DNA from: Polaribacter sejongensis
GTDB taxonomy: Bacteria; Bacteroidota; Bacteroidia; Flavobacteriales; Flavobacteriaceae
DNA length: 64,000 nucleotides
Assembly (NCBI RefSeq): GCF_038024065.1
Contig: NZ_CP150667.1
Location: 3,975,501 to 4,039,500, forward strand
Reading direction: 5' to 3'
The stretch's first letter is position 1. Each line of letters starts with the position of its first letter. The notes below the pieces were generated by a model that was not told the DNA's origin, did not search any database, and saw nothing but the letters and a program-made list of their open reading frames with translations. Positions 1 to 8,633 of this stretch are shown piece by piece. The translations under genes were made by a program, and so were the position numbers.

Positions 1-1098
1 TTAAGAATTTGGTTTAGTTTTTATAAAACCAAATTGTTTTAAATAAAATGGAACACTTTTAAAACGCCTAAATGTGTATGATCGATACTCTTTATCAGTA
101 AAAGAATATTGTAGAATTTTTAGCTTATCTTTTAATTTTATATAAGAATTAATTCGATTAATTTTTTTGATTTCCGCTTGGGAGTTTTCTAAAATTAAAA
201 GGTAAGATTCTAAATATTTAGAAGCTTCTTCATTTTTGATAAAAGTTAAACTCTTTGGTTGATTTAAAATTTCTGATGCAACAATTGCATAATTATTAAG
301 ATATTTTTCTATTTTTTTATTATTTAAAACTCTCTTTCTAGAGGTTGTTTTGTTAGCTAATAAATAGCTGTCATAGACATTTCTTAAAGTAATCGTTTTA
401 GAAAAATAGAGATTATCATTAATCTGTTTTTGTAAAACGGTAATTAAAGATTGATTTTCAAAAGAAGCAACTGTAATTTTATTTACACTAAAAGAATCTT
501 TTTTTAAAGTTTGGTAATCTAAATACTGAGTGTATGGCTTTTTTAAAACTTTGTTATGCACTTCTACAGCAGCAATACGATTCTCTTTTACCATTTTAGG
601 ATAATGCCAATGAAAGTTCATGTAAACCTCATCTTTAGCGGAATACTTTTGATCTTTTAAAAGCTGAATAGCTTTTTCAAAATCGGTATTAGAAACAATT
701 ATATCTATATCACCCACCATTCTTTCGCCGATATCTTCGTACAAACCTTCAAGGAGATTACCTGTTCCTTTTAAGAAAATAGGAGTAATATTATCAGCAA
801 ATAAAAGAGTATTTATTTCTATAGCTTGGTCAATAATATCCTGATTTCTATCTCTATTTAAATCAGTAATGTGAATCATATAATTTACTAATTCTTCCGG
901 TAAGTAATGTAAGAAATTGGCTCTTTTAAGATTGCAATACAAAGCAGGAAATACAAAATGACCTGTGCTTACTTTTACAACAGCTTCCCAATCTATTTCT
1001 GTAGTTTTTAACTGATTTTCAATTTCTTGTTTGTTTTTTTCTTCCGAAGAAATTGTTAAACACTTGGCAATAAAAAAAAGCGTTTCTTTATAAGTCAT
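1..1098 (-). CDS. Nucleotidyltransferase family protein (NTP_transf_5-like)
   Basis: A 365-residue protein that resembles the uncharacterised nucleotidyltransferase family NTP_transf_5 (PF14907). Visible features are an LKGTG segment near residue 109, a nucleotidyltransferase-type GDIDI acidic motif at 129-133 that would bind metal, and a later EVH motif that could give the third carboxylate. No signal peptide or membrane segment is seen, so it is likely cytosolic. It overlaps the upstream HPr-kinase-like gene by 11 bases, which implies co-translation. Homologues paired with HPr-kinase-like proteins occur in some lasso-peptide and exopolysaccharide loci. The substrate here is unknown. The gene is complete and its stop codon is the first codon of the window. 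Confidence 0.8.
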   Translation of the reverse strand: MTYKETLFFIAKCLTISSEEKNKQEIENQLKTTEIDWEAVVKVSTGHFVFPALYCNLKRANFLHYLPEELVNYMIHITDLNRDRNQDIIDQAIEINTLLFADNITPIFLKGTGNLLEGLYEDIGERMVGDIDIIVSNTDFEKAIQLLKDQKYSAKDEVYMNFHWHYPKMVKENRIAAVEVHNKVLKKPYTQYLDYQTLKKDSFSVNKITVASFENQSLITVLQKQINDNLYFSKTITLRNVYDSYLLANKTTSRKRVLNNKKIEKYLNNYAIVASEILNQPKSLTFIKNEEASKYLESYLLILENSQAEIKKINRINSYIKLKDKLKILQYSFTDKEYRSYTFRRFKSVPFYLKQFGFIKTKPNS

Positions 1099-2227
1099 TA
1101 TTAAATATTTTAGAAACAGCTGCTATCATTTCTTCATTATTAGAGTAGGTTAGTTGGTAACAGTTTAAAGTACTAAACCAATCTAAAAATATTTCTGCAT
1201 TTTCTTTCTTTGGTGATATCCAAGAATCTGGTATTAATTGCTGGAAAGCAGTTACTTTAGAAATTTTCTCACAAGTTAAATCAGCATCTTTTTCATACTT
1301 TATAAAAACCAAATCATTACAAGGTAAATGATTGAAATAATTGGTGTTATTGGGCTTTAAATAGCGTACAATTTTATTTAATCTCGTAAAATTATATTCT
1401 GCGGTTGTTTCTAATTCTGGATAAATAGGAAGCAACGTTTCTAAGCTGTTTTTTTTAATCGATATAGATGCAGGAAAACTATATACTTCTCTTTTTTCTA
1501 CATCCATCGGTACAAAATCATCTGCTAAACAAGTAAAACCACTTGCTTGTAAAAGTGCTAAAGAAGTACTTTTTCCATTGCCGGAATCACCTAAAAATAA
1601 GATTGATTTTTTTTCATCGCTTACAGCGGATGCATGAAAAACACCCATCCATTCGTTTTCTTCTTTCTGATGAATTTTCTGAATAAATTGCATCGAAAAC
1701 TTTCCTTGAAAATAATGAATATCGTTACGGCTCCAAGCGCCTATCAGTTGCTTATCAACAATAAGGAAAATAAAATTATTATTTATAAAAACATCAAATT
1801 CATAGTCAAATTTAGTGGTGTCGCTTATCATTAAATGTGCAAATTTTGGATGCACTAGAGACAGTTCTTTTTCACTTAAATATGAAACTTTAAAAACAAC
1901 ATTGTTAACTTTGTAGTACTTTATAAACTCATAAGATTTTGGTTTTTCAATATCTCTATAATCATTAATGATTTCAGATTCTTTATTGCTTTTATGCGTG
2001 TAAAACTTTTTTTCTAAGTCTATTATAAAATCTATCGTTCTGTCTAAAGGAACTGCCAACTTTTTAGATAAAGCTTCAGCAATTTCTTTTACAGAAATAC
2101 CTTTGCTTAACCTTTTTAAAATATCTGCGGTAGTATTTTCTAAAACTAAATATTCATTACTATTCTCAAACCAAACAATAGTTTTGTCTTCAACAGTTTT
2201 ATACAAGAAATTCGATTGTTTTTTCAT
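1088..2227 (-). CDS. PqqD-like / HPr kinase-like fusion protein
   Basis: 379 residues. Residues 1-75 look like a PqqD-type peptide-recognition domain (winged helix with a VLENTTADILKRL-type segment). The C-terminal half resembles the HPr serine kinase/phosphorylase core: HAS at 198-200, P-loop GDSGNGKST at 213-221 and a DD pair at 236-237. In this family the P-loop domain binds ATP and phosphorylates a protein or peptide. The PqqD domain is known as a leader-peptide binder in RiPP pathways. The gene overlaps the following nucleotidyltransferase gene by 11 bases. The target is not visible. It may be a peptide encoded beyond the left edge, or the protein may act in envelope biosynthesis. Confidence 0.75.
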   Translation of the reverse strand: MKKQSNFLYKTVEDKTIVWFENSNEYLVLENTTADILKRLSKGISVKEIAEALSKKLAVPLDRTIDFIIDLEKKFYTHKSNKESEIINDYRDIEKPKSYEFIKYYKVNNVVFKVSYLSEKELSLVHPKFAHLMISDTTKFDYEFDVFINNNFIFLIVDKQLIGAWSRNDIHYFQGKFSMQFIQKIHQKEENEWMGVFHASAVSDEKKSILFLGDSGNGKSTSLALLQASGFTCLADDFVPMDVEKREVYSFPASISIKKNSLETLLPIYPELETTAEYNFTRLNKIVRYLKPNNTNYFNHLPCNDLVFIKYEKDADLTCEKISKVTAFQQLIPDSWISPKKENAEIFLDWFSTLNCYQLTYSNNEEMIAAVSKIFNNDL

Positions 2228-2316
2228 AAAGAATAAAAGTAACTTTTTTATTATTTATACAAAACAAAAAACGACTAAAACTTGAGCCGTGTACTATTTA
2301 ATAATGAATGATAGAT

Positions 2317-3819
2317 TTAATTTTTTCGCCAAAAAAATGGAGTAAATAAAATAAGTACTGTAAAAAGTTCTAAACGACCAATTAGCATTAAAAAAGAGCA
2401 AAACCATTTAGCTGCATCAGATAAATGTGCATAACTATCTACCGGACTAACACTACCTATTGCGGGTCCAATGTTTCCTAAAGAGGAAGCAGCAGCACCT
2501 AAAGCAGACATAAAGTCTAATCCTAAAAGCGTTAGTATTACAGAAGCTAATATAAAGATAAGCATGTAAATAATAAAAAATGATAGTATATTAAATACAA
2601 TAGTTGGAGGTATCGATTTTCCGTCTAATCTTACAGGAATAATTGCGTTTGGATGTAGGGCTTTTTTAAATTCTAGAAAGCTATTTTTAAGCATTACAAT
2701 ATGCCTAACTATTTTAATTCCACCACTTGTAGAACCTGCGGAACCTCCTGTAAAAAACAATGCAAAGAAAATACCTGTTGCAAAGAAATTCCACATGGTA
2801 AAATCTGCACTTACAAAACCAGTTGTAGTTACCACAGAAATCACCATAAATAATGAATGTCTAATAGCGCTTTCTACTTCACCGTAAAGCATAGGGTGCT
2901 GAATGGTTGTTTGTAAATTAGGATCTTGAAAAAAGATGATTAAAATAGCAATTAATGCAGAAACACCTATAATTCCAACAAAGTAATATTTAAACTCTTC
3001 GCTTTCAAAAATTTTACGAATCTTCCCTTTTAAAGCAAAATAAGTAATTACAAAGTTAGTACCTGCAACAAACATAAAAAAGATAATAATATACTGTACA
3101 AGAGGTAAGTTGTTATAAAAAGCGACGCTACTATTCTTTGTAGAAAAACCACCTGTACTCATTGTTGCCATAGCATGGTTAATGGCATCAAACCAAGTCA
3201 TACCAGCTATTTTTAATAAAAAGAATTGAGCAAACGTTAGCGATATATAAATTAAATACAAGCGTTTTGCAGTATCTGTAATTCTAGGATGTAATTTATC
3301 TGCAGATGGTCCTGGGGCTTCTGCCATAAAAAGTTGCATTCCTCCAATACCTAAAAGAGGCAAAATAGCAATGGTAAGAACAATTATTCCCATTCCTCCA
3401 ATCCAATGGGTTGCGCTTCGCCAAAATAAAATTCCTTTTGGCATGGATTCTATGTCGGTTAATATGGATGAACCTGTGGTAGAGTAGCCAGATATAGTTT
3501 CAAAAAAAGCATCTGCAACGCTTGGTATTGTACCAGAAAACAAATATGGAAGCATTCCTGTTAATGAGAGAATTAACCAACCTAAGGTAACAATTAAGTA
3601 ACCGTCTTTCTTCTTTATATTGGTGCTTTTAGGTTTGTTTAGAAAGTAAAGTAACAGCCCTGTAATTACAGTTACAATTCCTGCATTTAAAATTCCCCAT
3701 TTAGCATCTTCTTTGTGGTACACGCTAAACGGATATGCAATAAACATAAAGAACCCGTTTAAGATTGCTGTAATACCTAAAAAGCGAAATATTATTTTGG
3801 TGTTTAAAGTACTCGTCAT
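2317..3819 (-). CDS. trkH: Trk potassium transporter membrane subunit TrkH
   Basis: A 500-residue polytopic inner-membrane protein. It carries the four selectivity-filter-like loops of the TrkH/KtrB superfamily, for example TTGSS near residue 115, STGGF, TTTGF and GGSAGSTSGG. The last of these is the diagnostic conserved loop. It forms the K+ pore that associates with TrkA. The gene starts 2 bases after the trkA stop, so the two are one operon. The length is typical of the family. No ATPase subunit is needed, because TrkA supplies nucleotide gating. Confidence 0.95.
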   Translation of the reverse strand: MTSTLNTKIIFRFLGITAILNGFFMFIAYPFSVYHKEDAKWGILNAGIVTVITGLLLYFLNKPKSTNIKKKDGYLIVTLGWLILSLTGMLPYLFSGTIPSVADAFFETISGYSTTGSSILTDIESMPKGILFWRSATHWIGGMGIIVLTIAILPLLGIGGMQLFMAEAPGPSADKLHPRITDTAKRLYLIYISLTFAQFFLLKIAGMTWFDAINHAMATMSTGGFSTKNSSVAFYNNLPLVQYIIIFFMFVAGTNFVITYFALKGKIRKIFESEEFKYYFVGIIGVSALIAILIIFFQDPNLQTTIQHPMLYGEVESAIRHSLFMVISVVTTTGFVSADFTMWNFFATGIFFALFFTGGSAGSTSGGIKIVRHIVMLKNSFLEFKKALHPNAIIPVRLDGKSIPPTIVFNILSFFIIYMLIFILASVILTLLGLDFMSALGAAASSLGNIGPAIGSVSPVDSYAHLSDAAKWFCSFLMLIGRLELFTVLILFTPFFWRKN

Positions 3820-3821
3820 AT

Positions 3822-5168
3822 TTATTTAAATAGGCGTTCTACGGCACTTATAGCTTCTGGTAAACAGAAAACAATTACTTTATCACCCGTTTTAATTTGC
3901 ACATTTCCATGAGGCATAATTGCTTTTTTATCTCTAATAATACCTCCAAAAATAGCTTCTCTAGGAATGCGGATATCTTTAATAGGATATTCTGATACTT
4001 TAGCACCTTCCATAACTTCAAATTCAAAAATTTCTGCATCTACGTTGTGTAAGTTGGCGAGGTCTAAAATTTCACCTTTTCTTATGTGTCTGAAAATATT
4101 ACTTGCTGCAAGTAGTTTTTTATTAATTAAAGATTGAATTCCAATAGTTTGAGAAATATCGATATAATCCATATTTTCAACCAAGGCAACCGTTTTTTTA
4201 ACTCCTTTAGATTTTGCCACTAAACAAGACATAATATTGGTTTCAGAGTTTCCTGTAACAGCAATAAAAGCGTCTGTTTCTCTAATGTTTTCTTCTTCTA
4301 GTAGTTCTAAATCTCTACCATCACCATTAATAACCAAAGTGTCGCTTAGTTCTTCTGCAAGAAACTCTGCTTTATCTTTTTTCTTTTCTATAAGTTTTAC
4401 TCTAAAATTATCTTTACAAAGTTTTCTTGCCGTTTTTTCTCCAATACTACCACCACCAAGAATCATTACATTTTTAATCTTTAGTCGTTTTCTACCTGTA
4501 ATAGGGTAAAGATCATTCATACTATAATTAGGAACACAAAAATAAACTTGGTCTCCTATTTCGTAAACAACATCTCCTCTAGGAATAATGGTTTGAGATT
4601 CACCTTGTCTTTTAATTGCAATTGTAATAAAATCTACATCAGCAAACTTTTGTTTTGCATCTTTAACGGTTAAATCTACAATGGGAGATTTATAGGTTAA
4701 TGGCGTACCCAACACATTAAAAATACCGCTTTCAAAGGCTACAGTATCATTAAATGAAGATTGATTTAACAGCATTTTTATTTCATTAGCCGCTAATTCT
4801 TGAGGCGAAATCATAAAGTCTAAACCAAATTGTTTAAAATCTACTTCACAATTATTTAGAAACTCAGGATTGTCTATTCTAGCAATTGTTTTTTTAGCTC
4901 CTAAAGATTTTCCAATTACAGAAATAGTAAAGTTGGTATTCTGGCTATCTGTAACCGCAATTAACAAATCTGCAGATTCAATTCCAATTTCTTTTAATAA
5001 TTTTATGGATGTAGCATCTCCTTTTTTAGTAATTACATCTAAATGGCTATTTAGATATTCTAACTTTTCACCATCAAAGTCTATGATATAGGTGTCTTGA
5101 GATTCGTAAGAAAGAAGTTTAGCTAAGTGAAAACCAACGTCTCCAGCACCAGCTATTATAATTTTCAT
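3822..5168 (-). CDS. trkA: Trk potassium transporter regulatory subunit TrkA
   Basis: A 448-residue cytosolic regulator with two tandem RCK units. Each has a Rossmann NAD-binding segment (GAGDVG near residue 7 and GGGSIG near 238) followed by a TrkA-C domain. This duplicated form is typical of bacterial TrkA. It binds NAD(H)/ATP and gates the TrkH channel. It is the first gene of the trkA-trkH operon. A Bacteroidota-type -7 box lies 23 bases upstream of the ATG on the same strand. Confidence 0.95.
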   Translation of the reverse strand: MKIIIAGAGDVGFHLAKLLSYESQDTYIIDFDGEKLEYLNSHLDVITKKGDATSIKLLKEIGIESADLLIAVTDSQNTNFTISVIGKSLGAKKTIARIDNPEFLNNCEVDFKQFGLDFMISPQELAANEIKMLLNQSSFNDTVAFESGIFNVLGTPLTYKSPIVDLTVKDAKQKFADVDFITIAIKRQGESQTIIPRGDVVYEIGDQVYFCVPNYSMNDLYPITGRKRLKIKNVMILGGGSIGEKTARKLCKDNFRVKLIEKKKDKAEFLAEELSDTLVINGDGRDLELLEEENIRETDAFIAVTGNSETNIMSCLVAKSKGVKKTVALVENMDYIDISQTIGIQSLINKKLLAASNIFRHIRKGEILDLANLHNVDAEIFEFEVMEGAKVSEYPIKDIRIPREAIFGGIIRDKKAIMPHGNVQIKTGDKVIVFCLPEAISAVERLFK

Positions 5169-5190
5169 AATTTAAAGTAGTATGTGTTGG

Positions 5191-5198
5191 CAAAGATA
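5191..5198 (-). promoter_or_regulatory. Candidate -7 promoter element of trkA-trkH
   Basis: Read on the minus strand this is TATCTTTG, a perfect match to the Bacteroidota TAnnTTTG -7 box, 22 bases before the trkA ATG. The -33 element is weak (TTTC about 22 bases upstream). The call rests mainly on the -7 match and its position. Confidence 0.5.
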
Positions 5199-5495
5199 TA
5201 AAGAGTTTTCATGGGAAAGTGAAATAAATAGATTTTTTCAATTTTAAGTATGTATTGGTTATTTTGCGTATTTGTAAAGCTAACAACCGGTATCTAGATA
5301 ATCAGTGTAAAATATTATCAGCATATAAATAAAATAATCAGAAATATTTTATTGCTTTTCGTAGAGTAAAAACAATTGCTATTCTTTTTTTGTTTCAATA
5401 AAAATATATTTTTTCTATAAAAAATGATAAATATCTTATTTTCTATTAAATAGATATTTTAGATTTACTGCTACAATTTATAAATCATAGTATTC
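5199..5495. other. Intergenic region between divergent trkA and cytochrome genes
   Basis: About 300 bases of AT-rich DNA between divergent genes. No ORF with family similarity and no clear terminator was seen. It should hold the promoter of the octaheme cytochrome gene, but no full TAnnTTTG match with a correctly spaced -33 box was found. The best candidate is TAGATTTA at about 5460, which has one mismatch. Confidence 0.4.
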
Positions 5496-7763
5496 GTGAA
5501 ATTAACCAACTTACGCTCATCCGTCTTTTTAAAAATAAACTCATTTTTAATCTTTTCTTTGTTTATGATGTCTTTTTTTTCTTGTGATAAAAAACAAGAT
5601 TATAAGGCTGTGGTAGCTGATAGTAGTGTTTTTCTTTCGGGGAAAATTATTCCTGATGATCATTTTTTAGGAGATCAGAAGTGTAAAGAATGTCATCAAG
5701 ATCAATTTAAAAGTTGGGAAGGTTCTCATCATGATAAAGCGATGGAAATTGCCGATAGTGTTTCTATTTTAGGTGATTTTAACAATCAGAAATTTACAAG
5801 TCAGGGTGTGACTTCTCATTTTTATAAAAAAGACAATGATTTTTATGTAAATACGGAAGGACCAGATGGTGAAAATCACGATTATAAAATAATATACACG
5901 TTTGGTATTACTCCTTTACAGCAATATATTGTTCAATTTCCTGACGGACATTACCAATGTTTAAGAACTGCTTGGGATTCTGTAGAGAATAAATGGTTCG
6001 ATTTATATCCAGATTTTAAAGTAGTACATTCTGAATGGTTGCATTGGTCTAGAGGTGGTTTAAATTGGAATAATATGTGTTCTGATTGTCACTCTACAAA
6101 TGTTCGTAAAAATTACGATGTAGAAACACATAGTTATAATACCGAGTTTACAATTATTAATGTGAATTGTGAAGCGTGTCATGGCCCAGGAAAAGAACAC
6201 GTTGCCGATGTAGATAAACTTGGTGAAGATTATATGGATAGCGGAACTTTTCAAATGACTATGGAAACTGGCCCCAAAGAATTGGTAGATCAATGTGCAC
6301 GTTGCCACATGAGAAGAGAGCAGTTTTCTGGAGCCTTTAATTTTGAAGGTACAATGTTAGACCACTATTATCCACAATTATTAGAAGCCCCTTTATATCA
6401 GGCAGACGGACAAATTTTAGATGAAGATTATGTGTATGGTTCGTTTACACAGAGTAAAATGTATCAAAATGATGTAACTTGTACAGATTGCCATGATGCA
6501 CATTCCTTAAAACTAAAATATGATGGTAATAAATTGTGTGCTCAATGTCATGTTCCGGAAAAATATGATACTCCTACACATCATTTTCACGAACAAAATA
6601 CCGATGGGGCAAAATGTATTAACTGCCACATGACCGGAAGATTTTATATGGGAAATGACTTTAGAAGAGATCATAGTTTTAGAGTGCCAAGACCAGATTT
6701 AAGTGTAAAATATGGAAATCCAAATGCTTGTTCTGGTTGTCATACAGATAAAGATGATGTTTGGGCTGCTGAAAATTTTACAAAATTATTTGGAGAGGTA
6801 GATTCTATTCATTATTCAGAAAAACTAGCACCAGGAATAACCATGCAACCAAATGGTCATGAAGGTTTAATTGATTTGATGCACGATACGCATCAACCAG
6901 AAATAGTAAGAGCATCTGCAACAAAAGTGTTGGCTAATTACAATGCTCAGAATTTTGTGGAAGATTATATTTCACTTTTAAATGATGATTCTGCTTTGGT
7001 TAGAGGAGCAAGTGTAGATGTTTTAGGTGGTATAAATACCACGGATTATAATGCTTATTTTTTACCTTTATTAGAAGACCCAAAAAGAAGTGTTAGGGTA
7101 AAGGCTTTCTATGGTTTAGGAGGTTTGGCTGAAACAGATGTACCTGAAGTTTATAAAGAAAGTTATCAAAAAGTAAAAAAAGAATTTTGGTTACATATCG
7201 ATACAAATTCAGATTTTGTAGGGGTAAGAATGAAAAAAGGAGATTACTTTTTAAAACAAGGGAACATAGAAAAAGCAATAGAAAATTTTGAAAGTGCACA
7301 ATCTATTGATGTTATCAACAATCAAATACGAATAAATTTAGCAACGTTATATTATAATATTAAAGAATATGAAAAGGCTGAAGCAGCTTTTAAAACAGTA
7401 ATTGAGCAAGAGCCAGAATATGGACCTATTTATTACTCTTTAGCTTTAATGTATGCCGAATTAAATAGAGAAGATGAGGCAATTGAGCAACTTAAAATAG
7501 CGATGGTAAAAATGCCAGATAATATTCGTGTTTATTATAATTTAGGTTTGTTGTATGATAAAAAACAAGACTTTAAAAATAGTGAGAAAGCATTGGTTGC
7601 TGGTCTAAAAGTTGATGCACAAAATGAAGGCTTGTTGTACGCATTGGCTTATCTATATTCTAAATCTGATCAAAAATCAAAAGCGAAAAATATTGTACAA
7701 AGATTGGTCGATTTATATCCAAACAACCAACAATATAGAAATTTTTTAAATCAATTGCAATAA
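5496..7763 (+). CDS. Octaheme c-type cytochrome lipoprotein with HEAT and TPR repeats
   Basis: 755 residues starting at GTG. That start supplies a complete lipoprotein signal with a hydrophobic stretch ending FFSC, lipid-modified Cys at residue 30; the internal ATGs would remove the charged N-terminus. Eight CxxCH heme motifs begin at about residues 63, 195, 225, 267, 329, 348, 374 and 412, an arrangement like cytochrome c554/doubled-CxxCH proteins. After residue 430 come HEAT-like helices (LLNDDSALVRGASVDVLG) and then about four TPR units to the C-terminus. It is presumably anchored in an envelope membrane facing the periplasm. The substrate or electron partner is unknown. Heme content suggests redox chemistry or electron transfer, with the repeats as a docking module. 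No heme lyase or reductase genes are adjacent. Confidence 0.85.
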   Translation: MKLTNLRSSVFLKINSFLIFSLFMMSFFSCDKKQDYKAVVADSSVFLSGKIIPDDHFLGDQKCKECHQDQFKSWEGSHHDKAMEIADSVSILGDFNNQKFTSQGVTSHFYKKDNDFYVNTEGPDGENHDYKIIYTFGITPLQQYIVQFPDGHYQCLRTAWDSVENKWFDLYPDFKVVHSEWLHWSRGGLNWNNMCSDCHSTNVRKNYDVETHSYNTEFTIINVNCEACHGPGKEHVADVDKLGEDYMDSGTFQMTMETGPKELVDQCARCHMRREQFSGAFNFEGTMLDHYYPQLLEAPLYQADGQILDEDYVYGSFTQSKMYQNDVTCTDCHDAHSLKLKYDGNKLCAQCHVPEKYDTPTHHFHEQNTDGAKCINCHMTGRFYMGNDFRRDHSFRVPRPDLSVKYGNPNACSGCHTDKDDVWAAENFTKLFGEVDSIHYSEKLAPGITMQPNGHEGLIDLMHDTHQPEIVRASATKVLANYNAQNFVEDYISLLNDDSALVRGASVDVLGGINTTDYNAYFLPLLEDPKRSVRVKAFYGLGGLAETDVPEVYKESYQKVKKEFWLHIDTNSDFVGVRMKKGDYFLKQGNIEKAIENFESAQSIDVINNQIRINLATLYYNIKEYEKAEAAFKTVIEQEPEYGPIYYSLALMYAELNREDEAIEQLKIAMVKMPDNIRVYYNLGLLYDKKQDFKNSEKALVAGLKVDAQNEGLLYALAYLYSKSDQKSKAKNIVQRLVDLYPNNQQYRNFLNQLQ

Positions 7764-7861
7764 CTTTTGAGTTCATAACCTTTATGATAGCTCTCGTTTA
7801 ACTGATTAAAAGTAGGTTAAAATAGTTAATTTTCATTTTTGTATTTTTATAAAAAAAGAAA

Positions 7862-8548
7862 ATGGAAAAGTTAACTATTAAATCTTGGGCTTTAGATGAT
7901 AGGCCAAGAGAAAAGCTGTTAGCAAAGGGAAAAATGGCACTTTCTGATGCAGAATTAATTGCTATTCTTATTGGATCTGGCAATAGACAAGAAAGCGCTG
8001 TTGCATTATCTAAAAGAATTTTGCAGGAGGTAGATGGTAACATTAATGAACTTGCAAAATTATCCGTAGAAAAATTAACAACTTTTAAGGGAATAGGAGA
8101 AGCAAAGGCAATTGCTATTATTACCGCCTTAGAAATTGGTAAAAGACGTCAATTAGAAATAGCTTTAGAAAAACCTAAAATTACCAGTAGTAAAGATGGT
8201 TTTAATTTAATGCAACCTGTTATTGGAGATTTAGAGCACGAAGAATTTTGGGTCTTGTTTTTAAATAATTCTAACAAAGTTTTGGCCAAAAGTCAGATTA
8301 GTAAAGGAGGCTTAACGGCCACAGTTGTAGATGTTAGGTTGCTGTTTAAAAGAGCCTTAGAATTGGCATCTGTAGCAATGATTGTTTGCCATAACCATCC
8401 TTCTGGTAAATTACAACCTAGTAATGCTGACAAACAACTTACTCAAAAAATTAAAGAAGCAGGAAACACTTTAGATATAAAGCTGCTAGATCATTTAATT
8501 ATTACCGAAAAAGCGTATTTTAGCTTTGCAGATGAAGGATTGCTTTAG
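7862..8548 (+). CDS. radC: RadC family JAB1/MPN-type protein
   Basis: 228 residues with the two-part RadC architecture. The N-terminal UPF0758 helix-hairpin-helix region includes TFKGIGEAKA near residue 75. The C-terminal MPN/JAB metal-binding domain has the HNHPSG motif and a downstream SNAD, giving the family zinc site H-x-H-(x)n-D. The length is typical. Although historically called a DNA repair protein, its biochemical role is unproven. It stands alone between the cytochrome gene and the glycan locus. Confidence 0.93.
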   Translation: MEKLTIKSWALDDRPREKLLAKGKMALSDAELIAILIGSGNRQESAVALSKRILQEVDGNINELAKLSVEKLTTFKGIGEAKAIAIITALEIGKRRQLEIALEKPKITSSKDGFNLMQPVIGDLEHEEFWVLFLNNSNKVLAKSQISKGGLTATVVDVRLLFKRALELASVAMIVCHNHPSGKLQPSNADKQLTQKIKEAGNTLDIKLLDHLIITEKAYFSFADEGLL

Positions 8549-8633
8549 TTTGCAGTTATAGTAATTAGTAAAAAAGTTACTTGAAATTATAACTGATTAC
8601 TGAGACCGCAAATTGAGACTGAAAACTGAATAC
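8549..8633. repeat. CAGT/CTGA-rich intergenic repeat with inverted arms
   Basis: The spacer after radC is rich in CAGT, ACTG and GAGACTGA-like words. It holds an 8-bp inverted repeat, CAGTTATA at 8553-8560 and TATAACTG at 8588-8595. Its low complexity looks like the dispersed intergenic repeats of flavobacterial genomes, but only one copy is seen here. Reading it as coding would add a TTG-started LRLKTEY extension to the next gene, which is why the downstream ATG was preferred. Confidence 0.35.

Noticed and set aside
8613..8633. TTG start adding seven residues to the deacetylase
   Set aside because: The residues come from a CTGA-rich intergenic repeat, and the family start is MILVYTHK.
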